NCBI RefSeq assembly: GCF_006970865.1
Contig: NZ_CP035503.1
Location: 62,001-126,000, forward strand
Length of the DNA stretch: 64,000 nt
Reading direction: 5' to 3'
Source: Rhodoferax sediminis
GTDB taxonomy: Bacteria; Pseudomonadota; Gammaproteobacteria; Burkholderiales; Burkholderiaceae_C
The notes beneath the pieces were generated by a model. That model saw only the letters and a program-made list of their open reading frames with translations, had not been told where the DNA came from and did not search any database. Below, in pieces: positions 20,174-31,792 of this stretch. Within the stretch, counting starts at the first letter, position 1. The number at the start of each line of letters is the position of its first letter. Made by a program: the position numbers and the translations under genes.

Positions 20174-20677
20174 CTAGGCCCGCGCCGGCTTCCAGGCTGC
20201 ATAGATCTCCAGCCCGATCATCGCCACGGTGGCCACATCAAGGCCTACGTCGGCGCGGAATTCGGCCTCCGCCTGCACCACGGCATCCTTGAAGGCCTGC
20301 AGCCAGTCCAGCCCGGTGGGCGTGAACCGCACCAGCCGCGCGCGCGCATCGCGCGAATCGGGCGCGCGCGTGACCAGCCCCCAAGCCTCGCACTGATCCA
20401 CCAGCTGGCCCATGGCCTGTTTGCTCATGCCCGCGCGCTCGGCCAGCTCGGTCAGGCGCGAGCCCTGCAGCGATAGATGGCGCGTGATGTGGATGTGGGC
20501 CGCGCTGACCTGGCCGCGCGCCGCCAGATTCGACAGGGCCAGCGGCACCTCGATGTTTTGCGCCATCAGCTGCAGCACGCGCTCGTCGAAACGGCGCATC
20601 GCGTGGCCCAGCAATCGGCCCAGATGGGTTTGCCGCCAGCCGTCTTCCGCCGGGGGATGCGGTGGATTTTCAGTCAT
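20174..20677 (-). CDS. MarR-family transcriptional regulator
   Basis: From the ATG at 20677 the product is 167 aa. It shows the MarR winged helix: LRELAERAGMSKQAMGQLVDQCEAWGLVTRAPDSRDARARLVRFTPTG (with local variation LTELAERAGM), preceded and followed by dimerisation helices. A TTG at 20695 in the same frame would extend it by six residues. It is divergent from recA. Targets are unknown; MarR proteins usually repress nearby genes and respond to small aromatic molecules. Confidence 0.88.
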   Translation of the reverse strand: MTENPPHPPAEDGWRQTHLGRLLGHAMRRFDERVLQLMAQNIEVPLALSNLAARGQVSAAHIHITRHLSLQGSRLTELAERAGMSKQAMGQLVDQCEAWGLVTRAPDSRDARARLVRFTPTGLDWLQAFKDAVVQAEAEFRADVGLDVATVAMIGLEIYAAWKPARA

Positions 20678-20743
20678 CAGCCAATGGTAAATCAAACTGA
20701 CTAAAAATCGCGTTTACTTTATTCAACCCGTCACGTTAAACTA

Positions 20744-20759
20744 CTGTTCAAGCATCCAG
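20744..20759. promoter_or_regulatory. LexA (SOS) box candidate upstream of recA
   Basis: CTGTTCAAGCATCCAG matches CTGT-N8-ACAG except for one base in the right half. It is 62 bases before the recA start codon, inside the intergenic region where the recA promoter must lie. Confidence 0.5.
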
Positions 20760-20820
20760 CCTGTCGTTAACGACAGAAATCACGGCACTGGACGCCCCGA
20801 GCCCAATTGCTCATTAACCG

Positions 20821-21909
<1,089 letters not shown>

Positions 21910-21974
21910 ATCAGCCTTTGGCCCATGTCCCACCTGCGCAGGGCGCTCCTGATTTAATAGTATTAAGGGCTTGA

Positions 21975-22424
21975 ATGGCTTTTGCTGCCCCGTCTCTCAA
22001 AGGCCGCGCGCTGCGCCTGCTCGGCCAGCGCGAGCATTCGCGCGCCGAGTTGGAGCGCAAGCTGGCCAAATACGAGGAAGAACCCGGCACGCTGGCGCGC
22101 GCACTCGACGAGCTCGCGGCGAAGGACTTCATCAGCGAGGCGCGCGTGGTCGAGTCGGTCCTGCACCAGCGCGCGCCGCGCCTGGGCGCGATGCGCGTGC
22201 GCCAGGAGCTGGTGCAAAAGGGCATCGCGCCCGAGGCGATTGCCCAGGCCGTCGCTGCCCTGCAGACCACGGAGCTTGAGCGCGCGCACGAAGTCTGGCG
22301 GCGCCGCTTCGCCGCGCCGGCGCAGGACGCTGGCGGGCGCGCGAAACAGGCGCGCTTCCTGCTGGCGCGCGGATTCGCGGGCGCCGTCGTGGCCAAAGTG
22401 CTGCGCCACGACCTGGACGAATGA
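21975..22424 (+). CDS. recX: RecX regulatory protein
   Basis: The 149-aa product has the RecX three-helix repeats: LKGRALRLLGQREHSRAELERKL, ALDELAAKDFISEARVVESVLHQRAPRLGAMRVRQELVQKGI and a final KQARFLLARGFAGAVVAKVLRHD. It binds and limits RecA filaments. Its position 65 bases after recA and the same orientation support the assignment. An inverted repeat AAATCAG/CTGATTT lies between the two genes and could attenuate recX expression. Confidence 0.95.
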   Translation: MAFAAPSLKGRALRLLGQREHSRAELERKLAKYEEEPGTLARALDELAAKDFISEARVVESVLHQRAPRLGAMRVRQELVQKGIAPEAIAQAVAALQTTELERAHEVWRRRFAAPAQDAGGRAKQARFLLARGFAGAVVAKVLRHDLDE

Positions 22425-22551
22425 ATCCCACGGTCGGTGCAGTCCCCGGCCCCTTCGTGGAACACCGCGGAACCGGCTTTGCCGGGCCGCTGGTGTTGCC
22501 TCCTGCAAGGGGGAAGGAGCCTACGCGAAGCGAGCAGGCCTGGGGGTGTTC
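22425..22551. other. Convergent recX/argC junction with GC-rich repeat-like DNA
   Basis: Contains GCAAGGGGGAAGGAGCC and CCTGGGGGTG, which recall another family of dispersed intergenic repeats found in Comamonadaceae. No second copy is seen in this window. Confidence 0.3.
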
Positions 22552-23496
22552 CTACAACCCGAGCATCAGCTTGAGGTTCTGCACCGCGGCGCCGCTCGCG
22601 CCCTTGCCCAGGTTGTCCAGCCGCGCCACCAGCACGGCCTGGCGCAACGCTTCGTTTCCGAACACGCGCAGCTCCATCTTGTTGGTGTCGTTGAGCGCCA
22701 TCGCTTCGAGTTTGGTCGCCTCGCCCACCGGCTCGACCGTGACCCAGTGTTCGCCATTTGCCGCCGGCTCGCTGGCCGCGTAATGCCGCGCCAGCGCGTC
22801 GTACAGGTCGGCCGCCTTCGGTTGGCCCGGTAGCTGGTCCAGATGCAGCGGCAACTCGACCAGCATGCCCTGCTTGAAGTTGCCCACCGAGGGCACGAAA
22901 ATCGGCCGGCGCGTGAGGCCGGTGTACTTCATGATCTCGGGCAGGTGCTTGTGCTGGAGGTTCAGCGCATAGGTCTCGAACAGCGGCGCCTGGCCGCTCT
23001 CATAGGCCTCGATCATGCTGCGCCCGCCGCCCGAGTAGCCGCTCACGGAGGGCAGCGTCAGCGGGAAATCCCTGGGGATCAGGCCCGCATCGACCAGCGG
23101 GCGAATCAGCGCGATTGCGCCCGTGGCGTAGCAGCCGGGGTTGGCTACGCGCTCGGCGTGCATCACGGCCTCGCGCTGCCCCGCCACCAGTTCCGGAAAA
23201 CCGAAGACCCATCCCGGGGCCGTGCGGTGCGCCGTCGAGGCGTCAATGATCTTGGGGCCTTTTCGGCCCGTGGCCCTTGCCAGGTCATCGATCATCGCTA
23301 CGGATTCAATAGCGGCACCGTCGTGCAGGCACAGCACCACCAGGTCCACCGTGCCCATCAGCGCGCGCTTCGCGGCCGGGTCTTTGCGCAATTCGGGGGC
23401 GATGCTGACCAGCTCGATCTGCGGCATCTGCTGCAGCCGCTCGCGGATTTGCAGGCCGGTGGTGCCGGCCTCGCCGTCAATAAAGATTCTGGGCAT
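22552..23496 (-). CDS. argC: N-acetyl-gamma-glutamyl-phosphate reductase (class 2)
   Basis: The 314-aa product is the shorter AGPR class. It would reduce N-acetylglutamyl phosphate to the semialdehyde in arginine synthesis with NADPH. The N-terminus [21 protein letters not shown] is the nucleotide-binding loop; [16 protein letters not shown] carries the catalytic cysteine at about residue 122; [15 protein letters not shown] and [13 protein letters not shown] are typical. It is a single gene convergent with recX; no other arg genes are adjacent. Confidence 0.92.
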   Translation of the reverse strand: MPRIFIDGEAGTTGLQIRERLQQMPQIELVSIAPELRKDPAAKRALMGTVDLVVLCLHDGAAIESVAMIDDLARATGRKGPKIIDASTAHRTAPGWVFGFPELVAGQREAVMHAERVANPGCYATGAIALIRPLVDAGLIPRDFPLTLPSVSGYSGGGRSMIEAYESGQAPLFETYALNLQHKHLPEIMKYTGLTRRPIFVPSVGNFKQGMLVELPLHLDQLPGQPKAADLYDALARHYAASEPAANGEHWVTVEPVGEATKLEAMALNDTNKMELRVFGNEALRQAVLVARLDNLGKGASGAAVQNLKLMLGL

Positions 23497-23656
23497 TGGG
23501 TGCTCCTGCCAACGTGTTCATGAATACACTGTATGCCCGCGCCGGGTTTGGTGCATTGCAACATGATACAGTTCACAGCTGCCAAGTCCATCGTCCGCTG
23601 CGCGGCCATCGCCGCCGTATCCAGGACCAAATCCATCCATTCCTGAGAGAGACCTC

Positions 23657-24826
<1,170 letters not shown>

Positions 24827-24837
24827 AAGGTACGAAC

Positions 24838-25731
24838 ATGTCGATCCTCATCAACAAAGACACCAAAGTCATCACCCAGGGCATCACCGGCAAGACCGGC
24901 CAGTTCCACACCGGCAAGTGCCAGGAATATGCCAACGGCAAGAACTGCTTCGTCGCGGGCGTGAACCCGAAGAAGGCGGGCGAGTCGATCTTCAACATCC
25001 CGATCTACGGTTCGGTCAAGGAAGCCGCGGACAAGACGGGCGCGACGGTGTCGGTGATTTACGTGCCGCCGGCGGGCGCGGCCGCCGCGATCTGGGAGGC
25101 CGTCGAGGCCGATCTGGATCTGGCGATCTGCATCACCGAGGGCATCCCGGTGCGCGACATGCTGCTGGTGCGCAACAAGATGCGCGCCAAGGTGGCCGCT
25201 GGCGGCAAGGAAACCCTGCTGCTCGGCCCCAACTGCCCGGGCCTGATCACGCCGGACGAAATCAAGATCGGCATCATGCCCGGCCACATCCACCGCAAGG
25301 GCCGCATCGGTGTGGTCTCGCGCTCCGGCACGCTGACCTATGAGGCGGTGGCGCAGCTGACCGAAATCGGCCTGGGCCAGTCCAGCGCGGTGGGCATTGG
25401 CGGCGACCCGATCAATGGCCTCAAGCACATCGACATCATGCGTCTCTTCAATGACGACCCGGACACCGACGCCGTCATCATGATCGGCGAAATCGGCGGC
25501 CCGGACGAAGCCGAAGCCGCGCGCTGGTGCAAGGCCCACATGAAAAAACCCATCGTCGGCTTCATCGCCGGCGTCACCGCTCCCGCGGGCAAGCGCATGG
25601 GCCATGCCGGTGCGCTGATCTCGGGTGGCGCCGACACGGCCGAGGCCAAACTCGCGGTCATGGAGGAGTGCGGCTTCAAGGTCACGCGCAATCCGTCCGA
25701 GATGGCCAAGCTGCTCAAGGCGCTGCTGTAA
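24838..25731 (+). CDS. sucD: Succinyl-CoA synthetase alpha subunit
   Basis: The 297-aa product has the CoA-binding Rossmann domain (VITQGITGKTGQFHTG, VSVIYVPP, AICITEGIPVRDM, LLGPNCPGLI) and the ligase domain with the phosphohistidine in MGHAGALISGG near residue 256. It completes the SucCD heterodimer. AAAGGT precedes the ATG. A terminator-like hairpin at 25808 closes the operon. Confidence 0.97.
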   Translation: MSILINKDTKVITQGITGKTGQFHTGKCQEYANGKNCFVAGVNPKKAGESIFNIPIYGSVKEAADKTGATVSVIYVPPAGAAAAIWEAVEADLDLAICITEGIPVRDMLLVRNKMRAKVAAGGKETLLLGPNCPGLITPDEIKIGIMPGHIHRKGRIGVVSRSGTLTYEAVAQLTEIGLGQSSAVGIGGDPINGLKHIDIMRLFNDDPDTDAVIMIGEIGGPDEAEAARWCKAHMKKPIVGFIAGVTAPAGKRMGHAGALISGGADTAEAKLAVMEECGFKVTRNPSEMAKLLKALL

Positions 25732-25807
25732 GCCGGCAGGCCGTGTTGTAAGCAATATTACGAACCGGCAGGCGGTGATCCGGCCGCTAGACTCCAGACA
25801 GGACCAG

Positions 25808-25843
25808 GAAGCGCCCGAACCGCAAGTGACGGGCGCTTCTTGC
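25808..25843 (+). terminator. Rho-independent-type terminator after sucCD
   Basis: Arms GAAGCGCCCG (25808-25817) and CGGGCGCTTC (25830-25839) form a perfect 10-bp stem with a 12-base loop, followed by TTGCATT. The U-run is short, so termination may be partial. Confidence 0.65.
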
Positions 25844-25866
25844 ATTGACAAGCACTGGAGCACCCC

Positions 25867-26556
25867 ATGGAGTTACTGCAAAGCGCCGATTTCTGGATTG
25901 GTTTGATCGAGATCATCTGGATCAACATCATCCTGTCCGGCGATAACGCCGTGGTCATTGCGCTGGCGGCGCGCTCGCTGCCGCCAAAGCAGCAGCAAAA
26001 GGCCATCCTGTTCGGCTCGGGCGCAGCGGTCGTGCTGCGCATCGCGCTGACCGTGGTGGCCGCCAAGCTGCTCGCGCTGCCCTATCTGCAAATCGTCGGC
26101 GGCTGCCTGCTGCTGTGGATCGGCGTGCAGTTGCTGGGCGACGAGGAAGAGGGCGAAGGCGAGAGCAAGACCTATGGCAGCCTGCTGGCGGCCGTGCGCA
26201 CCATCCTGATTGCCGACCTCGTGATGAGCCTGGACAACGTCATTGCGGTGGCTGCTGCCGCGCAGGGCAGCATGATCCTGTTGATCCTCGGGTTGGCCAT
26301 CAGCATTCCGCTGGTGGTGTTCGGTGCGTCCCTGATGGTCAAGCTGATGGCGCGCTTCCCCTTCATCATTACCGTGGGTGCGGCCTTGATCGGCTGGGTG
26401 GCCGGCGAGACCATCGTCGGCGATGCGGTCCTGACGGGCGTGTTGGCGGCCGCCCCATGGCTGCATTACGCCGCCTGCGCGGTGGGCGCATTGTTTGTGG
26501 TGGGGGTTGGCAAGGCGCTGTCGGCGCGTAGCCATGCCGCGCCCGCCGCCAGCTGA
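25867..26556 (+). CDS. TerC-family integral membrane protein
   Basis: The 229-aa product has about seven membrane spans and the TerC acidic signatures: IILSGDNAVVIALAARSLPPKQQ in the first conserved span and LIADLVMSLDNVIAVAAAAQG in the second half, each with the Asp pair thought to handle metal ions. A charged loop DEEEGEGES separates the two halves. The family is linked with manganese export during protein secretion and with tellurium resistance; no ter operon is present here, so metal homeostasis is the more likely role. Confidence 0.88.
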   Translation: MELLQSADFWIGLIEIIWINIILSGDNAVVIALAARSLPPKQQQKAILFGSGAAVVLRIALTVVAAKLLALPYLQIVGGCLLLWIGVQLLGDEEEGEGESKTYGSLLAAVRTILIADLVMSLDNVIAVAAAAQGSMILLILGLAISIPLVVFGASLMVKLMARFPFIITVGAALIGWVAGETIVGDAVLTGVLAAAPWLHYAACAVGALFVVGVGKALSARSHAAPAAS

Positions 26557-26707
26557 ACGCTCGCCGCTTCGGCCGGTGGCGGCACTTTTGCAACAAGTCG
26601 CGGGGCCACCCTGTGAAGTTTCTTGTTTGCCGCAAGCGCCTCTGGTAACGTGCTGAAACAAGTATTTGCTGTCTGCATGGTCGCCGCCATGGGACCAGCC
26701 GGATGCT

Positions 26708-27511
26708 GTGACAAAAGGCGGCCCGTTGATTTACCAGTTTTGCGCACATACCGACCCGGGTCTCGTCCGGGGTAACAACGAGGACTCCGTCACGTTCGAC
26801 GCGTCATCGGGGCTGGCCGTGCTGGCCGACGGCATGGGCGGCTACAACGCGGGCGAAGTCGCCAGCGCCATGGCGACCACGTTCATCCGCTCCGAACTGG
26901 GGCGCTGGCTGATCGAGGCTGGCCAACAGGCCGCTGCCCGTGATGTGCGCCGCGCCATGGAGATTTGTGCAGACCACGCCAACCGCGCCATCTTCAACGC
27001 AGCCAACGCCAACCCGCAGTACGCGGGCATGGGCACCACGCTGGTGGTGGCTGTGTTCCAGGGCGAGCGCCTCATGCTGGGGCACATCGGCGACTCGCGC
27101 TGCTACCGCCTGCGCGAGGGGCTGCTTGAGCGCATCACCCGAGACCACTCGCTCTTGCAGGAGCAGCTCGATGCCGGCCTGATCACGCTCGAGGAGGCGG
27201 CCGGCTCGCTGCACAAGAACCTCATCACCCGGGCGCTGGGGGTCGAGGACACCGTCCTGCTCGAGGTCAAAGAGCTTCGCACGGCGCCAGGCGACCTTTA
27301 CCTCTTGTGTTCGGACGGGCTGTCGGACATGATGGACGAAGAAGACATTGCGGCCATCCTGCGCACGGACGCGGCGCTGCCGCAAATGGCGACACGGTTG
27401 ATCGACAACGCCAACGCCAACGGGGGGCGCGATAATATTTCAGTGCTGCTCGCCCAGCGCAACGAAAACTTTACAAAACGGGGCTTGATTTCCAGAATGC
27501 TGGGAAACTAG
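26708..27511 (+). CDS. PP2C-type serine/threonine phosphatase
   Basis: From GTG 26708 the product is about 267 aa. PP2C motifs with metal-binding acids are present: TDPGLVRGNNEDSV, VLADGMGGYNAGEVAS, MGTTLVVAVF, LGHIGDSRCYRL, RDHSLLQE, DLYLLCSDGLSDMMDEE and NGGRDNISVLLA. It would remove phosphate from Ser/Thr proteins. The longer frame from 26666 lacks homology at its start. The next gene encodes an FHA (phosphothreonine-binding) protein, a typical partnership, and a GAF-PilB gene lies further on. Confidence 0.9.
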   Translation: MTKGGPLIYQFCAHTDPGLVRGNNEDSVTFDASSGLAVLADGMGGYNAGEVASAMATTFIRSELGRWLIEAGQQAAARDVRRAMEICADHANRAIFNAANANPQYAGMGTTLVVAVFQGERLMLGHIGDSRCYRLREGLLERITRDHSLLQEQLDAGLITLEEAAGSLHKNLITRALGVEDTVLLEVKELRTAPGDLYLLCSDGLSDMMDEEDIAAILRTDAALPQMATRLIDNANANGGRDNISVLLAQRNENFTKRGLISRMLGN

Positions 27512-27560
27512 CCATTGATCTCAGCGGGCCACACAGCCATTACAGAAACAGGAGCCGGCC

Positions 27561-28226
27561 ATGCCGAAAATGATCGTGTCGATCGACGGTGTCGTCATCA
27601 AGGAATTTCAGCTGACCAAGGACCGCACGACGCTGGGCCGGCGGCCGTATAACGACATCGTGATCGACAACCTGGCCGTCAGCGGCGAGCACGCTGCCCT
27701 GCAGATGGTGGGCGGCGAGGTTTACCTCGAAGACCTCAACAGCACCAACGGCAGCTACGTCAACGGCAAGTCGATCAAAAAGCAGTTGTTGCAAAACAAC
27801 GATACGGTCGAAGTGGGCAAGTACAAGATCCGGTTCGTGAACGAAACCGCGGGTGCGGCGCTCGACAAGGCCGCGGCGATGCAGCCGGCAGCGACCGCCG
27901 CCGTGATGCCGCCAGCCTCGGCTCCGGCACCTGTTGCGGAGGCTCCCGCCGATTTGGACCTGCGCCCGGGTGCTGCCATCAAGGTGCTGTCGGGCGCAGC
28001 GGCCGGGCGCGAGGTGCAACTGGTCAAGGTCGTCACCACCATCGGCAAGCCCGGCGTCGCGGTCGCGGCCATCACCCGACGCCCGATCGGTTTTGTCGTT
28101 GCGCACGTCGAAGGCGCCAGCGTGCCGACCCTCAACGGCATTCCCGTCAGCGGCACGCCCGTCGCGCTCAAAAACGGCGACCTGCTGGAGCTGGCCGGCA
28201 CGCGCATGCAGTTCATGCAGCCCTGA
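27561..28226 (+). CDS. FHA-domain protein
   Basis: The 221-aa product has an N-terminal FHA domain (about residues 18-95): TLGRRPYNDIVIDNLAVSGEHAAL...VYLEDLNSTNGSYVNGKSIKK, holding the Arg, Ser-x-x-His and Asn that bind phosphothreonine. After an Ala/Pro linker a second, degenerate FHA-like beta domain follows (LRPGAAIKVLSGAAAGREVQLVKVVTTIGKPG...TLNGIPVSGTPVALKNGDLLELAG). AGGAGCC lies before the ATG. It is cytosolic and likely reads Ser/Thr phosphorylation controlled by the upstream phosphatase. Confidence 0.9.
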   Translation: MPKMIVSIDGVVIKEFQLTKDRTTLGRRPYNDIVIDNLAVSGEHAALQMVGGEVYLEDLNSTNGSYVNGKSIKKQLLQNNDTVEVGKYKIRFVNETAGAALDKAAAMQPAATAAVMPPASAPAPVAEAPADLDLRPGAAIKVLSGAAAGREVQLVKVVTTIGKPGVAVAAITRRPIGFVVAHVEGASVPTLNGIPVSGTPVALKNGDLLELAGTRMQFMQP

Positions 28227-28430
28227 GGCGGAACTGCCCAGGGCGGTCAGGCGCGCCGGCCGGGGGCTTTGCCCCGTACGGGCGGCCCGATTTAAAGCGC
28301 ATTAATGCCAACAAATACCTTTACCGGCGCCATTCAGAGCGAGTAGCCTTGAACATCTTGCCGCCATTCGATCCCGCAGGGGCTGGCGCAACCCGTTTCA
28401 AAACCAGGTAACCACACAGCAAGGGCTTGC

Positions 28431-29222
28431 ATGAAGGTGCGCGTATTGGGCTGCTCCGGCGCCATCGCCAAAGACTGCCGAACCACGTCTTTTCTGATCG
28501 ATAACGACGTGCTGATCGACGCGGGCACCGGCGTGGGCGACCTCACGCTGGCCGAGATGTACCGCATCGATCACGTGTTCCTGACGCATTCACACCTGGA
28601 CCACATCGCGGCGCTGCCGCTGATGGTCGATACGGTGGCCTCGCGCCGCAGCACGCCGCTGCAGATTCATGCACTGGCCGGCACCATCAAGGCGCTCAAG
28701 ACCCACGTGTTCAACGACGTCATCTGGCCCGACTTCACGCGCATTCCCTCGCGGAAGGCCCCGCTCGTCAGCTTTCATGAACTGGCCATGGGCCAGATCC
28801 TGTCGATCAACGACAAGCAGATCGAAGCGCTGCCAGCCGCCCACACCGTGCCGGCCGTCGGCTACGCCGCCAGCGCCGGCGGCCGCGCCTGGGTTTTCTC
28901 GGGCGACACCGAGCGCAACCCGCCGTTCTGGCAGCGGCTGAACCAGCTCGACGTGGCCCTGCTGATCATCGAGACCGCGTTCAGCAATCGCGAAAAAGAG
29001 GTGGCGCTGCGCAGCCTGCACCTGTCGCCGGAGGTGCTGGCCGACGAGTTGCGCGGCATCGCCAAAGGCAAGTGCTACCCCATCTACATCACTCACACCA
29101 AACCCGCCGAAACCGAACTGATCATGTCCGAGGTGAAACGCTTCGACCAGACCCAGCCGTTCGGCCCCGGGGTCAGCCACGACATCCGCTGGCTCGCTGC
29201 AGGCCAGGAGTTCGAACTGTGA
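28431..29222 (+). CDS. Metallo-beta-lactamase-fold protein (class II cAMP phosphodiesterase/RNase Z-like)
   Basis: The 263-aa product begins MKVRVLGCSGAIAKDCRTTSFLIDNDVLIDAGTG and has the metal-binding THSHLDHIAALPL near residue 52, later PAAHTVPAVGY, FSGDTERNPPFW and a final YITHTKPAE. The His/Asp pattern supports a dinuclear zinc hydrolase. Arrangement is closest to class II cyclic-nucleotide phosphodiesterases and RNase Z relatives; I cannot decide the substrate. Its stop overlaps the GTG start of the PilB-like gene (GTGA), implying coupled translation and a link with pilus control. Confidence 0.85.
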   Translation: MKVRVLGCSGAIAKDCRTTSFLIDNDVLIDAGTGVGDLTLAEMYRIDHVFLTHSHLDHIAALPLMVDTVASRRSTPLQIHALAGTIKALKTHVFNDVIWPDFTRIPSRKAPLVSFHELAMGQILSINDKQIEALPAAHTVPAVGYAASAGGRAWVFSGDTERNPPFWQRLNQLDVALLIIETAFSNREKEVALRSLHLSPEVLADELRGIAKGKCYPIYITHTKPAETELIMSEVKRFDQTQPFGPGVSHDIRWLAAGQEFEL

Positions 29223-31639
29223 GCGCAGTCTTGCCCCCGGCCGTTGACAAGGACGCCGAGCAGGCGTTTTTCGACTCGCAGCGGCTGCCGCCCGAAAAGC
29301 GCGGCGTCACCTTCGAGGTGCTGTTTTTCCGCCAGCTCCAGCAGGTCACCACACGCATTCATGAAACCGAGAACCTCGACCAGATCATGCTCGAGGTCAG
29401 TGACGACATCTGCAAGCTGTTCAACGCCGACCGCCTCACGCTGTATGCCGTCAACGAAGACCGCAGCGCCATCGTCTCGCGCTTCAAGACCGGCCTGAAC
29501 ACCACCGGCGCGCTCAAGCTGCCCATCAGTGCGCAAAGCATCGCGGGCTATGTGGCCTTCAGCCAGCAGCGGCTCAACATTGCCGACGTGTACGACGCCG
29601 CCGCGCTCAAACGCATCGACCCGCAATTGAGCTTCCTCAAGGAAGTCGACAAACGCTCGGGCTACCGCACCAAGCAGATGCTGGTGGAGCCCATCCTCGA
29701 TGGCGCCACGCTGTATGGCGTGCTGCAGGTCATCAATAACCACAGCGACGCGCCGTTCGGCGCGCTCGAACTCGAAGGCGCCAAGCAGCTATGCAGGACG
29801 CTGGCCACCGCCATCCGCCAGCGCCGGCAAAAGGCACAGGACGCGCGCCGCAGCAACAAGACCACGCCGTACGACGGCCTGGTGGCCGATGGCGTGCTCA
29901 GTGACGCCGAGCTCGCGCAATGCATGCAAAAAGCCCGCGAACAAGGGCGCCCGGTGGAGCATGTGCTGGTGGCGGCGTACCACCTCCAGCCGGCCCGGAT
30001 CGGCGCCTCGCTGGCCCGGTTTTTCGGCGTGCCCTACGAGCCGCTCAGCCCCGGGCGCATCCGCTCCGAGATGCTGCACGGCTCGCTCAAGCGCGAGTTC
30101 CTGGAGCAGCAGGGCTGGATTCCGCTTGAAGAATCGCCCGACGGCCTGGTCGTGATGTGCCTGGACCCCGAGGCCGTGCGCGGTTCGCGCGTGGTGCCGC
30201 AGGTGTTTCCGCGTGCGCGCAAACTGGCCTGGCGCGTCACCACCCAGACCGAGTTCGACGAGACGCTGGCCCAGCTGTTCGGCAGCGCCAGCGACGAGGG
30301 CGGCTCCATCGACCAGTTGCTGGCCGACCTCACGGCGCCCATTGACGACGACGGCACCGAAGACTCGCTGGAGTCCGCCGCCGCCGACAACGAGCTTGTC
30401 AAGTTCGTCAACAAGGTCATCATCGACGCCTACAACCAGAAGGTGTCCGACATCCACATTGAGCCCATGCCGGGCAAGGCCAAGACCGGCATCCGCTTTC
30501 GCATTGACGGCATCCTGGCGCCCTACATCGAAGTGCCGGCGCACTTTCGCCAGGCCATGGTCACGCGCCTGAAGATCATGTGCGACCTCGACATCTCCGA
30601 GCGCCGCAAGCCGCAGGACGGCAAGATCAAGTTCAAGAAATACGGCCCGCTCGACATCGAGCTGCGCGTCGCCACCATTCCCTCCGCCGGCGGCGTTGAA
30701 GACGTGGTCATGCGGATCCTGGCCGGCGGCGAGCCCATTGCGCTCGACAAGCTGGGCCTGACACCGCACAACCGGGCACGCCTGGTCAAGACCATCGAAA
30801 AACCCTATGGCCTGTTCTATGTCTGCGGCCCCACCGGCTCGGGCAAGACCACCACGCTGCACTCCATCCTCAAGCACCTGAACACGCCCGAGACCAAGAT
30901 CTGGACCGCCGAGGACCCGGTTGAAATCACGCAAAAAGGCCTGCGCCAGGTCCAGATCAACAAGAAGGCCGGCATCGACTTCGCGCTCATCATGCGCGCC
31001 TTCTTGCGCGCCGACCCCGACGTCATCATGGTCGGCGAGTCGCGCGACAAGGAAACGGTGTCCATGGGCGTGGAGGCCTCGCTCACCGGCCACCTGGTGT
31101 TCTCCACGCTGCACACCAACTCCGCGCCCGAGTCCATCACGCGGCTGCTCGACATGGGCATGGACCCGTTTAACTTTTCCGATGCGCTGCTCGGCATCCT
31201 GGCGCAGCGGCTCGCGCGCAAGCTGTGCGACTGCAAGCAGGCCTACGAGCCCACTTCCGCGGAAATCAACGACTTCATCAAGGAATACGCCGACGAACTG
31301 CGCCACACCGTGGCGTGGAAGCTAGATGCCGGCGGCGAGGCGCAAAAGCTGCTGGAGGCCTGGACCGGGCAGTACGGCCAGGACGGCAAGCTCACCTTTT
31401 ATCGCGCCGTGGGCTGCGACAAATGCAATAAAACCGGCTACAAGGGCCGCGTCGGCCTGCACGAACTGCTGATTGCCGACGACATCCTGAAGAAGCTGGT
31501 GCAGGAGCGCGCCCGCGTGTCCGAGATCTTCGCCGCCGCGGTCGAGAGCGGCATGCGCACCCTCAAGATGGACGGCATGGAAAAGATCATGCTGGGCATG
31601 ACCGACCTGAAACAGGTGCGCTCGGTCTGCATTAAGTGA
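29219..31639 (+). CDS. pilB: GAF-domain PilB/GspE-type pilus assembly ATPase
   Basis: From GTG 29219 the product is 806 aa, longer than classic PilB (about 570). Residues ~35-200 form a GAF domain (ETENLDQIMLEVSDDICKLFNADRLTLYAVNED...VLQVINNHSDAPFGALELEGAKQLCRTLA); a GspE N-terminal MshEN-type region follows, then the secretion ATPase: Walker A GPTGSGKTTTLHSI near 537, Asp box ADPDVIMVGESRDKET, His box HLVFSTLHTNSAPESITRLLDMG, and the zinc tetracysteine (CDCKQ...CDKCNKTGYKGRVGLHELL). It would power pilus extension at the inner membrane; the GAF domain suggests ligand or cyclic-nucleotide input. The symbol is by family. Confidence 0.88.
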   Translation: MSAVLPPAVDKDAEQAFFDSQRLPPEKRGVTFEVLFFRQLQQVTTRIHETENLDQIMLEVSDDICKLFNADRLTLYAVNEDRSAIVSRFKTGLNTTGALKLPISAQSIAGYVAFSQQRLNIADVYDAAALKRIDPQLSFLKEVDKRSGYRTKQMLVEPILDGATLYGVLQVINNHSDAPFGALELEGAKQLCRTLATAIRQRRQKAQDARRSNKTTPYDGLVADGVLSDAELAQCMQKAREQGRPVEHVLVAAYHLQPARIGASLARFFGVPYEPLSPGRIRSEMLHGSLKREFLEQQGWIPLEESPDGLVVMCLDPEAVRGSRVVPQVFPRARKLAWRVTTQTEFDETLAQLFGSASDEGGSIDQLLADLTAPIDDDGTEDSLESAAADNELVKFVNKVIIDAYNQKVSDIHIEPMPGKAKTGIRFRIDGILAPYIEVPAHFRQAMVTRLKIMCDLDISERRKPQDGKIKFKKYGPLDIELRVATIPSAGGVEDVVMRILAGGEPIALDKLGLTPHNRARLVKTIEKPYGLFYVCGPTGSGKTTTLHSILKHLNTPETKIWTAEDPVEITQKGLRQVQINKKAGIDFALIMRAFLRADPDVIMVGESRDKETVSMGVEASLTGHLVFSTLHTNSAPESITRLLDMGMDPFNFSDALLGILAQRLARKLCDCKQAYEPTSAEINDFIKEYADELRHTVAWKLDAGGEAQKLLEAWTGQYGQDGKLTFYRAVGCDKCNKTGYKGRVGLHELLIADDILKKLVQERARVSEIFAAAVESGMRTLKMDGMEKIMLGMTDLKQVRSVCIK

Positions 31640-31736
31640 CGAAAATTGTCAGCCCCCTGGTCTGAGTGGGTCAAAAAGCGTCGGCCCGCAGCGGCCAATG
31701 CGTGAAAAGGTTCACAAAAAAGCGGGATGAACGCCC

Positions 31737-31752
31737 TGGCATGCAACCTGCT
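31737..31752 (+). promoter_or_regulatory. Sigma54-type -24/-12 promoter for the pilin gene
   Basis: TGGCATGCAACCTGCT carries GG and GC separated by exactly 10 bases, the RpoN spacing, with TGGCA matching the -24 element. It lies about 40 bases before the pilin start; type IV pilin genes are often RpoN/PilR controlled. Confidence 0.55.
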
Positions 31753-31792
31753 GTAACTTCTTCGCATTTCAGTTTCAACCAAGGAGTTTTTC

